Below the pieces are notes generated by a model, which saw only the letters and a program-made list of their open reading frames with translations, had not been told where the DNA came from and ran no database searches. A stretch of DNA of 6,693 nt from Thiotrichaceae bacterium (lineage in GTDB: Bacteria > Pseudomonadota > Gammaproteobacteria > Thiotrichales > Thiotrichaceae). Below are positions 1 to 6,610 of the stretch, piece by piece. Both the position numbers and the translations under genes were made by a program. Position 1 is the first letter of the stretch, and each line of letters begins with the position of its first letter. The stretch covers positions 1 to 6,693 of the forward strand of contig WGBH01000026.1 of the NCBI GenBank assembly GCA_015494435.1. The letters run 5' to 3'.

Positions 1-25
1 AGCGTCAGATGTGTATAAGAGACAG
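1..25 (+). other. Nextera/Tn5 sequencing adapter remnant (not genomic)
   Basis: These bases match the last 25 nt of the Illumina Nextera read-1 transposase adapter as I remember it. Bases 7-25 are the complete 19-bp Tn5 mosaic end AGATGTGTATAAGAGACAG. A match this long at the extreme window edge is best explained as untrimmed library adapter at a contig end. Genomic sequence should be taken to start at base 26. It is very unlikely to be a natural Tn5 end, because the 6 bases before the mosaic end are also adapter sequence. Confidence 0.96.
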
Positions 26-208
26 ACATAAATCAAGAGAGAGCGCAAAGTCAATTCTTTTATCAAGAGACTTCTCCAATCGCTAGGAGATTGATCGGTA
101 CTTAATCACTAAGATTAACTACCGAGGTATGCAACTTAAAAACCTCATTACTGAGTTAATATGACAATATTTTCTTTTACTGATGTTTTTCCCTTGCCAT
201 ACCACCAC
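26..208. other. Non-coding stretch left of dnaE; no gene recognised
   Basis: No reading frame here has a plausible start, ribosome binding site or recognisable product, and I see no tRNA T-arm. Because a strong plus-strand terminator follows at 209-235, this stretch is probably the 3' untranslated end of an upstream transcript or part of a small RNA. Visible structure is minor: a 9-nt direct repeat ATCAAGAGA at 32-40 and 62-70, and a small inverted repeat TCTCC/GGAGA at 73-77 and 86-90 with an 8-nt loop. The dnaE reading frame stays open back to an ATG at 183, but that start lies upstream of the terminator and encodes nothing DnaE-like, so I reject it. Confidence 0.6.
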
Positions 209-235
209 AAGCCCACTCATTGAGTGGGCTTTTTT
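209..235 (+). terminator. Rho-independent terminator of an unseen upstream transcript
   Basis: A 10-bp GC-rich stem AAGCCCACTC / GAGTGGGCTT with loop ATT is followed at once by a run of six T (230-235). This is a textbook intrinsic terminator on the plus strand. It ends whatever is transcribed rightward from beyond the window edge and insulates dnaE from it. The A-run on the other side is short, so it is mainly a plus-strand element. Confidence 0.88.
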
Positions 236-269
236 ATACTTCAAAAAATATGGCACTGCCCCACATCCT

Positions 270-298
270 TTCTTAAACTTGCCATTAGCGTCTATAAT
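270..298 (+). promoter_or_regulatory. Candidate dnaE promoter
   Basis: A perfect -10 hexamer TATAAT lies at 293-298. A weak -35 (TTCTTA, 270-275) is 17 bp upstream. The predicted transcript start near 305 gives a leader of about 28 nt before the dnaE ATG at 333. Its position, downstream of the terminator at 209-235 and just ahead of the gene, fits a dedicated dnaE promoter. The -35 match is poor, so this is inferred from the -10 box and location. Confidence 0.5.
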
Positions 299-319
299 TC
301 CTGCCCCCATTACCAGACT

Positions 320-325
320 AGGAAA
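320..325 (+). promoter_or_regulatory. dnaE ribosome binding site
   Basis: AGGAAA lies 7 nt before the ATG at 333. It is a moderate Shine-Dalgarno match at good spacing, and it supports starting DnaE at MSFVHLRLHTEYS rather than at the in-frame ATG at 183. Confidence 0.65.
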
Positions 326-332
326 CCCCTTC

Positions 333-3300
333 ATGAGTTTTGTTCATCTACGCCTACATACAGAATATTCCCTTGTTGATAGCACTATCCGCATTAAAGA
401 ACTACTCTCTGCGGTTGAAGCAGGCGCTATGCCTGCGGTTGCAATCACTGATCAAAATAATATGTTTGGTATGGTTAAATTTTACCGTGCGGCAATGGCG
501 CAGGGTTTAAAGCCCATTTTTGGTGTAGACGTATTACTTGAAGATGAGAAAGACGAAAACCTACTTTATCATCTGATTTTACTGTGTCAAAACAATACAG
601 GTTATCGCAATATTACCAGATTAATCTCACGCGCTTACCAATATGGACAAAAATTAGGTATTCCTCGTGTGCAAAGACAGTGGATTAAAGAAACAAGCGC
701 AGGGGTTATTGCTTTGTCAGGCGGGCGTGATGGTGATGTAGGCTATTCTCTGCTGGCGGATAATCATGAAGAAGCAATGAAACGCGCACAATACTGGGCA
801 AATATTTTTCCTGATCGTTATTATATTGAATTGCAACGCACAGGACGGGAGAATGAAGAAGATTATCTGCATTTAGCGATTGATTTGGCAATAGCGAATC
901 ATTTGCCTGTGGTGGCAACGAATGACCCACGCTTTCTTAAAACCGATGAATTTGATGCCCATGAAGCGCGGGTTTGTATTCATGGTGGCTATACTTTAGG
1001 CGATAAAAACCGCCCTAAAATTTATTCTAAACAGCAATATTTACGCACTGCGGATGAAATGATTACATTATTTTCAGATATTCCCAGCGCCATTGAAAAT
1101 ACGATAGAAATTGCTAAACGCTGTAATGTCACCTTAACATTGGGTAAAAATTACCTCCCTGAATTTCCAATTCCAGCGGGTATGACAGAGGCCGAGTATT
1201 TTACTCAAGTATCCGAAAAGGGACTTGAGATGCGTTTTAAAGAACTGTTTGATACCGAAGCTGATGATTTTGCTGAAATACGCAAGCCTTTTGATGAGCG
1301 TCTAAAAGTTGAATTGGATGTCATCAATAGAATGGGTTTTCCAGGTTATTTTCTAATTGTTGCCGACTTTATTCAATGGGCCAAGGAAAATGATATTCCT
1401 GTCGGTCCAGGGCGGGGTTCAGGTGCTGGTTCCTTAGTTGCTTTTGCCTTAAAAATTACCGATATAGAACCATTAAAATATGAATTACTGTTTGAGCGTT
1501 TTTTAAACCCAGAACGTATTTCCATGCCCGATTTCGACATTGATTTTTGCATGGATAAACGTGATTTAGTGATTGATTATGTGGCACGTACTTATGGACG
1601 CGACAAAGTATCACAAATCATTACCTATGGTTCAATGGCAGCTAAGGCGGTAGTACGCGATGTGGGTCGTATTTTGTCACAGCCTTATGGTTTTGTGGAT
1701 CGTATCGCTAAATTAATCCCTTTTGAAATGAAAATGACGCTTACCAAAGCGTTAAAAGAATCCCCTGATTTAAAAGACCTCTATGATCAAGATGAAGATG
1801 TTAAAGAATTAATCGATTTAGCCTTATCACTAGAAGGACTCACCCGTAATGTAGGTAAACATGCGGGGGGCGTATTAATCTCACCCTCCAGTCTGGTTGA
1901 TTTTACTCCGCTATACTGTGAAGAAGGCGGGGGTAGTGTGGTTTCACAATTTGATAAAGATGACGTTGAAGCCGTGGGACTGGTTAAATTTGACTTCCTT
2001 GGTTTGAGAAACCTCACCATTATTGACTGGGCAGTAAAAACAGTGAATAAACAACGGGCTGAGAAAAATAAAGAGCCGATTAATATCAGCACCATTCCAT
2101 TAGATGATAACAAAGCCTTTGAATTATTACGTGCTGCTAAAACAACCGCCGTCTTCCAACTCGAATCACGCGGTATGAAAGAGCTTATTCTACGTTTAGC
2201 CCCTGATGTCTTTGAAGATATTATCGCCTTAGTAGCACTGTATCGCCCCGGCCCACTGCAATCAGGCATGGTGGATGATTTCGTTAATCGTAAAAAAGGC
2301 TTAGCAGATGTCTCCTATCCGCACCCTGCCCTAGAAAAAATCCTTGAACCGACCTATGGCGTTATTGTTTATCAAGAACAGGTCATGCAAATCGCGCAAA
2401 TACTCGCAGGCTATTCACTCGGTGGTGCGGATATGCTACGACGTGCAATGGGTAAAAAGAAAGCCGAAGAAATGGATAAACAGCGTGCTATTTTTATGCA
2501 AGGGGCGCTGAAAAATAATGTTGAAGAAAAAAATGCCACTGAAATTTTTGATTTAATGGCATTGTTTGCTGAATATGGTTTCAACAAGTGTTTAGTTGGC
2601 AGTACAAAAATTCATGATTTTTCCTCAGGAAAACAGATAAGCCTTGTTGATGCGTATCAACAAGGAATCAGCTCCGTTGCTAGCTTGCAAAACAGTGACA
2701 AAATAGGAGAAGGGCAAATTATTGATATTATGGAAAATGGGATAAAACCTGTTTTTCATTTAACCACCATGCTTGGCAAAGAAATATCAGCAACGGATAA
2801 CCATCCACTTTTAACCTTAGAAGGCTGGAAGCCACTCGGTCAGTTAAAGGCGGGGGATCATATTGCCACACCTGCTTATTTGCCGATAGAAGGTAAAAAA
2901 TCTTGGCAGAATTATGAATTAATTGTTTTGGGCTGGATACTTGCAGAAGGGAATACCTGCCACCCATCAGGTTTTTATTTTTATAACAAAGATCAAGCAG
3001 CCATTGATGATTTTATACAAGCTGTAAAGCAATTTGAAAATACAGAGGTTAGTCTTACTCTACGAGAAGATCGTTGTGATACATGGGGTGTTTTTGTAAA
3101 AGCCTTACGGGAATCAACCAACGATCGTTTAGGGCGTGCAAGTAGAGCGCGCTCAGGCGCTAGATTATGGCTAGAAGGGTTAAATGTAGAGAATACAGGT
3201 GCGGTTGAAAAAACCTTACCAGAATCTGTATTTGAATTAAATAATGCCTCCCTTGCGATATTGATAGGTCGTTTCTGGACAGGTAATGGGTTTATTGCCA

Positions 3301-4925
3301 GTAAAACAGAACACAGTGAAAAGAATATCCCTTATCTTACCAGTGCATCTAAGCAGCTATTAGAACAGTTTTCTCATTTATTACTGCGCTTTGGCATAGT
3401 CAGTCGTTTAACTAAAAAACTGTTTAATGATAGGGAAGGATGCATAGGATATACGCTACATCTGCTAGGACGGCGTAGTATTGAGCGCTTTATTATGGCA
3501 TTTGAAACGCATCTAGTAGGGCGAGAGGATGTGCTAACAATTTTAAAAAATCACTTAGCTGAGTTTTTTGCAGATGAAACGTTAAAGCAAATGAGTGATG
3601 CTGAAATATTCTGGGATAGGATTAAAAGCATAGAGCCACTTGGCAAAGAGATGACTTACGATCTTGAAATTGCAGAAACACATAATTTTATTGCCAATGA
3701 TATTATTGTTCACAACTCACATTCTGCTGCCTATGCCCTTGTTTCCTACCAAACCATTTGGTTAAAAGCACATTATCCTGCGGCATTTATGGCGGCGGTA
3801 CTTTCTGCGGATATGGATAATACGGATAAAGTGGTCACTTTTGTGGATGATTGCCGTCAAGCAGGTTTAGAAGTGGTAGCACCTGATGTTAATCGTTCTC
3901 AATATCGTTTTTCAACTGAGCATGAAGGTAATGTGGTGTTTGGATTAGGCGCAATTAAAGGCGCGGGCGAAAGTGCATTGAGTGTGATTTTAGAGGAACG
4001 TGATAACAATGGTGCCTTTAAATCAATGGCAGACTTATGTGAGCGGGTTGCTTCCAGAAAGGTGACTAAACGTATTTTAGAAACACTGATTAAAGCAGGT
4101 GCATTTGATAGCTTGGGTAAAAATCGGCGTAGCTTATTAGAGCATCTTCCAGAAGTGCTGCGAATGGCTGATCAAAAACACCGTGCCGATGCGGTAGGTC
4201 AAGTGGATTTATTTGGCGGCTCTATGGTACTAGAAGAAGATGAAAAATTAGTGCCTAACCTACCTGAATGGGAAGAAAGAGAGCGTTTACGTTTAGAAAA
4301 AAATGCGCTAGGTTTATACCTTACAGGACATCCCATCAATGAATATGAAGATGAAATTAAGCAACTACGCTCACATAAACTCTCTGATTTAGCCGACGAT
4401 GATGGTACCCAAAAATACCAGAAAGTCCCTGTCATTTTAGCAGGGCTAGTCTCTGCTATTCGCACACAAAACACCGAAAAAGGTAAACGTGCTTTTGTAC
4501 AGCTTGATGATAAAACCGCTTATTATGAGATATTTATTTTTAGTGATGTCTATAAGGAATTTGAACACCTTATCCAAAAAGAGGAAGTCTTAATTATAGA
4601 AGGCAGTCTAAATACTGATTTTTCAGGCAATATGCGTCTTCGTATTAACACTCTACACGATATAGCCAGTGCTAGAAAAACATTTGCCAGACGTTTACAA
4701 TTATCAGTGACTCAATCACAAACAAAAAATGGACTGATAGAACGCTTAAGCAAACTACTCTCACAACAACAAGAAGCCAGTTGCCCTGTTTTAATCCATT
4801 ATAAAACCCCAGAAGCAAGCGCACAGATACGCTTAGGAGAAAAAATTCATGCCCCCCTCGCTGATGATGTGCTTAAAGCATTACGCCAAGAACTAGGCGA
4901 AAAGGCGGTGAAAATTTGTTATTAA
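333..4925 (+). CDS. dnaE: DNA polymerase III alpha subunit, interrupted by an in-frame intein
   Basis: Catalytic subunit of the replicative polymerase holoenzyme, acting in the cytoplasm. The precursor is 1530 aa; removing the 376-aa intein (residues 753-1128) leaves 1154 aa, close to the 1160 aa of E. coli DnaE. The start at MSFVHLRLHTEYS matches the family N terminus and has a ribosome binding site. Seen in order: PHP domain (about 1-270); GPGRGSGAGS (358-367); palm aspartates D400 and D402 in PDFDIDF and D554 in VKFDFLGL, aligning with E. coli D401, D403 and D555; GFNK|SHSAAYALVSYQT around the intein; a beta-clamp-binding motif QVDLF (1290-1294; extein 914-918, near E. coli 920-924); then an OB fold and a C-terminal tau-binding region. 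In the PHP domain the first metal-ligand His is replaced (R7-L8-H9), as in E. coli, so proofreading probably comes from a separate DnaQ. Splicing is required for a normal polymerase. The reading frame is otherwise intact. Confidence 0.97.
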   Translation: MSFVHLRLHTEYSLVDSTIRIKELLSAVEAGAMPAVAITDQNNMFGMVKFYRAAMAQGLKPIFGVDVLLEDEKDENLLYHLILLCQNNTGYRNITRLISRAYQYGQKLGIPRVQRQWIKETSAGVIALSGGRDGDVGYSLLADNHEEAMKRAQYWANIFPDRYYIELQRTGRENEEDYLHLAIDLAIANHLPVVATNDPRFLKTDEFDAHEARVCIHGGYTLGDKNRPKIYSKQQYLRTADEMITLFSDIPSAIENTIEIAKRCNVTLTLGKNYLPEFPIPAGMTEAEYFTQVSEKGLEMRFKELFDTEADDFAEIRKPFDERLKVELDVINRMGFPGYFLIVADFIQWAKENDIPVGPGRGSGAGSLVAFALKITDIEPLKYELLFERFLNPERISMPDFDIDFCMDKRDLVIDYVARTYGRDKVSQIITYGSMAAKAVVRDVGRILSQPYGFVDRIAKLIPFEMKMTLTKALKESPDLKDLYDQDEDVKELIDLALSLEGLTRNVGKHAGGVLISPSSLVDFTPLYCEEGGGSVVSQFDKDDVEAVGLVKFDFLGLRNLTIIDWAVKTVNKQRAEKNKEPINISTIPLDDNKAFELLRAAKTTAVFQLESRGMKELILRLAPDVFEDIIALVALYRPGPLQSGMVDDFVNRKKGLADVSYPHPALEKILEPTYGVIVYQEQVMQIAQILAGYSLGGADMLRRAMGKKKAEEMDKQRAIFMQGALKNNVEEKNATEIFDLMALFAEYGFNKCLVGSTKIHDFSSGKQISLVDAYQQGISSVASLQNSDKIGEGQIIDIMENGIKPVFHLTTMLGKEISATDNHPLLTLEGWKPLGQLKAGDHIATPAYLPIEGKKSWQNYELIVLGWILAEGNTCHPSGFYFYNKDQAAIDDFIQAVKQFENTEVSLTLREDRCDTWGVFVKALRESTNDRLGRASRARSGARLWLEGLNVENTGAVEKTLPESVFELNNASLAILIGRFWTGNGFIASKTEHSEKNIPYLTSASKQLLEQFSHLLLRFGIVSRLTKKLFNDREGCIGYTLHLLGRRSIERFIMAFETHLVGREDVLTILKNHLAEFFADETLKQMSDAEIFWDRIKSIEPLGKEMTYDLEIAETHNFIANDIIVHNSHSAAYALVSYQTIWLKAHYPAAFMAAVLSADMDNTDKVVTFVDDCRQAGLEVVAPDVNRSQYRFSTEHEGNVVFGLGAIKGAGESALSVILEERDNNGAFKSMADLCERVASRKVTKRILETLIKAGAFDSLGKNRRSLLEHLPEVLRMADQKHRADAVGQVDLFGGSMVLEEDEKLVPNLPEWEERERLRLEKNALGLYLTGHPINEYEDEIKQLRSHKLSDLADDDGTQKYQKVPVILAGLVSAIRTQNTEKGKRAFVQLDDKTAYYEIFIFSDVYKEFEHLIQKEEVLIIEGSLNTDFSGNMRLRINTLHDIASARKTFARRLQLSVTQSQTKNGLIERLSKLLSQQQEASCPVLIHYKTPEASAQIRLGEKIHAPLADDVLKALRQELGEKAVKICY
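2589..3716 (+). mobile_element. DnaE intein with LAGLIDADG homing endonuclease domain
   Basis: A 376-aa insertion between GFNK and SHSAAYAL of DnaE, so the boundaries are clear from extein conservation. Intein numbering: block A with C1 (CLVGSTKI); block B T69-D-N-H72 followed by GW(x8)GD; block F with D358 and H365 (YDLEIAETHNF); block G ending H375-N376; the +1 extein residue is Ser. All class 1 splicing residues are present, so the element is probably splicing-competent. Between the splicing halves lie block C LGWILAEG (114-121), block D KTLPESVFEL (208-217), block E LIGRFWTGNG (225-234) and block H (about 250-275), the order expected of a two-motif LAGLIDADG domain. The first motif keeps its acid (E120). 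The second has N233 where Asp is usual, suggesting weakened or lost DNA cleavage. Full inteins with an endonuclease are usually about 330-550 aa, so the size fits. Confidence 0.95.
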
Positions 4926-4940
4926 GGACTCCTGAGTCCT
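4925..4940. terminator. Small hairpin bridging the two convergent stop codons
   Basis: AGGACT / AGTCCT forms a perfect 6-bp stem with loop CCTG. It begins on the last base of the dnaE TAA and overlaps the stop codon (4939-4941) of the convergent gene. Being palindromic it could act on both strands as a short bidirectional terminator. Neither side has a clear T-run (plus: AATGCTTTGG; minus: TTAATAACAAATTTT), so it is weak or only contributory. Confidence 0.4.
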
Positions 4941-5997
4941 AATGCTTTGGATTAATGACCCATACCTTGTGCTGGTCTGGCTCTGTTCTGTCTTTTTTAT
5001 CGCTTTTTAAATCCATTATGGTTTGATACAAACCCTGTACCACCATTGCCATGCCTGCATAATTGAGTGTTTTTGCAGTGTCATTGACTGTATTGTAGTT
5101 TTTATTTCTATAAGCTGTGGTATCACTAATAAGCATGGCGGGAAAACCCTGTTTCCAGTAACTAATATGATCCGAATTTGCAATATTTGGGAAAATTTCA
5201 GGGGCATTAATAGAACGCACCTCTAAATCACTGGCTTTTTTAAAGCTCTTTTTAACCTGTCTGACTTGAAGGAAATCTGTTAGATGACTGCTAATATTTA
5301 TAAAATCCCCCGTCGCAGGGTAAATCAGTTTCATAAAAGAAAAAGGATAATGTTGTGAATTGGCTTGATTAGAAAAATAACCCACACTATCGACAGAAAT
5401 CATAAATTTTACCGTTCTATTTTTCTTTTTAAGCATTTCAGCATGTTTAAAGCTTCCCATGTCTTTCGTCCCTAATACCGCCCCCTCAGAAAGTGCGTAA
5501 GCCACTAATTCAACACGTATCGGTAGCTCTTTTTCAACAATAGACAAAGCACTTGCCAACTCTATTAATGCGGCTATACCACTGGCATTATTATCCGCAC
5601 CTGGAAAGGTATTACGCGTATCATAATGCGCGCCAATCACAACCGTCTCAGCCGTTGCAGGCCCTAAGCTAAAAATAATATTACTAAAGCGCCCTCCCCC
5701 CATTGTCCAAAATGGTTGATAGCTCGGTTTTTTTCCTATTTCCTTACCAATTTTTGTTAATTGACGATAAATATAATTAGCAGCAGGGCGAATGCCATCA
5801 AATTCTGGAGTCCGAGGGGAATAAGTTTGTGACAACTCAATCACATGCGCTTTTAGCTTATTTTGATCAATTTCAGGTACGCTACTGCTATTAAAAAAAG
5901 AAAAAACGGGTTGCGTTATAGAAAACCAAATGACTAAACTGGCTATAAAAAAAGCAATCAGCCAATCCAATATTTTATTAATAACGCCTGAGAACAT
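4939..5997 (-). CDS. M28-family (aminopeptidase-like) protein, membrane-anchored, possible pseudoenzyme
   Basis: A 352-aa protein with an N-terminal hydrophobic segment (about 10-34), likely a signal anchor placing the rest in the periplasm. The M28 zinc-peptidase fold is visible: AHYDT (123-127), PGADNNASG (132-140), YALSEG (167-172), SVDSVGYF (201-208), SDHISYW (275-281) and RNKNYNTVNDT (297-307). By comparison with Vibrio aminopeptidase, H124, D135, E171 and D203 match metal ligands H97, D117, E152 and D179. The general-base Glu (E151) is S170 here, and the last ligand His (H256) is N302. I therefore infer altered or lost peptidase activity. The reading frame is intact. An AAGGAA at 6011-6016 lies 13 nt before the ATG, longer than ideal, and no other ATG, GTG or TTG is available before the upstream in-frame stop. 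It lies 190 bp downstream of rpsT on the same strand, past the rpsT terminator, and converges with dnaE. The substrate is unknown. Confidence 0.85.
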   Translation of the reverse strand: MFSGVINKILDWLIAFFIASLVIWFSITQPVFSFFNSSSVPEIDQNKLKAHVIELSQTYSPRTPEFDGIRPAANYIYRQLTKIGKEIGKKPSYQPFWTMGGGRFSNIIFSLGPATAETVVIGAHYDTRNTFPGADNNASGIAALIELASALSIVEKELPIRVELVAYALSEGAVLGTKDMGSFKHAEMLKKKNRTVKFMISVDSVGYFSNQANSQHYPFSFMKLIYPATGDFINISSHLTDFLQVRQVKKSFKKASDLEVRSINAPEIFPNIANSDHISYWKQGFPAMLISDTTAYRNKNYNTVNDTAKTLNYAGMAMVVQGLYQTIMDLKSDKKDRTEPDQHKVWVINPKH

Positions 5998-6133
5998 AAT
6001 AATGAAGTATTTCCTTATACTTATTCAATGAATAACCCAAATATGAGCTATGTTATAACTCAAAGGCCTCTCCATTTATCATTACATCCTGTATTGCTGG
6101 CTTTTATCTTCAGACAATCGGAAAAGCAGGCAC
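5998..6133. other. Spacer upstream of the M28-like gene with a 15-nt palindrome
   Basis: No gene is seen. TTATTCA-A-TGAATAA (6021-6035) is a perfect 7-bp inverted repeat, 23 nt upstream of the M28-like start codon; it may be an operator or chance in AT-rich DNA. No convincing promoter is visible. A minus-strand TATAAG (6014-6019) with TTGGGT (6035-6040) has only 15 bp between boxes and would start transcripts downstream of the putative ribosome binding site. The gene may depend on readthrough from rpsT or on a non-canonical promoter. Confidence 0.4.
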
Positions 6134-6161
6134 AAAAAAGGCTGATAAAAATCAGCCTTTT
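6134..6161 (-). terminator. Rho-independent terminator of rpsT
   Basis: On the minus strand an 11-bp stem AAAAGGCTGAT / ATCAGCCTTTT with a TTTT loop runs into TTTTTT. It lies 26 bp beyond the rpsT stop codon and is a strong intrinsic terminator. The plus-strand reading also ends in a short T/A-rich tail, so some bidirectional activity is possible. Confidence 0.88.
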
Positions 6162-6187
6162 ATAATTTGTACTAGCTAAGCTAAGTC

Positions 6188-6448
6188 CTACATGGAAGCA
6201 ATACGACTATTTAAACGACTTTTATGACGCGCCGCTTTATTCTTATGAATTAAGCCTTTAGTCACTGCCTTATCCAAGGCAGGAACGGCTACTTTATAAG
6301 CCGCCTGAGCCGTCTCTTTTTCACCAGCTTCAATTGCATAAACAACCGACTTAACTGCTGTACGCATTCCTGAACGCTGGTGCTTATTTCTCATACGACG
6401 CTTTTCGGACTGTCGCGCACGTTTCTTTGCAGATGTAATATTTGGCAA
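6188..6448 (-). CDS. rpsT: 30S ribosomal protein S20
   Basis: An 86-aa basic protein that binds 16S rRNA early in assembly of the small ribosomal subunit. Identity is clear from the N terminus MPNITSAKKRARQSEK and the highly conserved GLIHKNKAARHKSRL near the C terminus; E. coli S20 is 87 aa. The start codon is TTG (6446-6448), chosen because it aligns exactly with the family N terminus and has GAGAG 7 nt upstream. E. coli rpsT also starts with UUG, where the poor start is linked to translational repression by S20 itself, so similar autoregulation is plausible here. The gene stands alone, with its own promoter upstream and an intrinsic terminator downstream. The stop is TAG. Confidence 0.97.
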   Translation of the reverse strand: MPNITSAKKRARQSEKRRMRNKHQRSGMRTAVKSVVYAIEAGEKETAQAAYKVAVPALDKAVTKGLIHKNKAARHKSRLNSRIASM

Positions 6449-6455
6449 AACTATT

Positions 6456-6460
6456 CTCTC
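6456..6460 (-). promoter_or_regulatory. rpsT ribosome binding site fixing the TTG start
   Basis: GAGAG on the minus strand, 7 nt before the TTG codon, is a partial Shine-Dalgarno match at good spacing. With the conserved N terminus it decides the non-ATG start. Confidence 0.65.
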
Positions 6461-6490
6461 ATATAAGGCTGTTTTAAAATTAAGAGGCGC

Positions 6491-6519
6491 ATTATGCCGA
6501 CAATAAAAATAGACTTCAA
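6491..6519 (-). promoter_or_regulatory. rpsT promoter
   Basis: On the minus strand, -35 TTGAAG (6514-6519) and -10 CATAAT (6491-6496) are separated by exactly 17 bp. The -10 is followed by a GC-rich discriminator GCGCC, typical of stringently controlled ribosomal promoters. Upstream (about 6520-6556) are A/T tracts, including seven-A and six-T runs, resembling an UP element. Predicted start is near 6484, giving a leader of about 36 nt. Confidence 0.75.
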
Positions 6520-6561
6520 TACTATTTTCTTTCTTTTTTCAAAAAAAGTTTCTGTTTGTAA

Positions 6562-6591
6562 TTTACGAGAGATAGAAAACTAAGGTATAGT
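6562..6591 (+). promoter_or_regulatory. Promoter of the glycine-riboswitch transcript
   Basis: A -10 box TATAGT (6586-6591) and -35-like TTTACG (6562-6567) are separated by 18 bp. Predicted start near 6598 is about 20 nt ahead of the conserved riboswitch GGAGAG, where a riboswitch leader should begin. It is back-to-back with the rpsT promoter and may share its A/T-rich upstream DNA. The -35 is weak. Confidence 0.6.
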
Positions 6592-6610
6592 CTGTCGCTT
6601 TCAGCTATAT

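Noticed and set aside
150..207. tRNA or tmRNA 3' end suggested by ACCACCA just before the terminator
   Set aside because: There is no TTCGAAT-type T-arm or acceptor-stem pairing upstream.
73..235. Possible small RNA gene ending at the 209-235 terminator
   Set aside because: A TTGATC about 17 bp before ATTAAC gives only a poor promoter, and no known RNA family pattern is recognised. An upstream 3' untranslated region explains it as well.
183..332. N-terminal extension of DnaE from the in-frame ATG at 183
   Set aside because: The extra 50 residues do not resemble any DnaE, the stretch contains the terminator at 209-235, and the start at 333 has the family N terminus, a ribosome binding site and a promoter-like -10 box.
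1787..2269. 160-aa minus-strand open frame inside dnaE
   Set aside because: It is a shadow of the coding strand, Ser/Leu/Lys-rich without a domain, and lies opposite highly conserved DnaE sequence.
2728..2967. 79-aa minus-strand open frame inside the intein
   Set aside because: It is antisense to block B and block C coding sequence, with no ribosome binding site or family signature seen.
2580..3725. Group I or group II intron instead of an intein
   Set aside because: The insertion is fully in frame, encodes all intein splicing blocks from Cys1 to His-Asn, and is flanked by an uninterrupted extein match at the protein level.
5023..5226. Small plus-strand open frame opposite the M28-like gene
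   Set aside because: It overlaps conserved M28 codons on the other strand and looks like an antisense shadow (Cys/Ile-rich, no domain).
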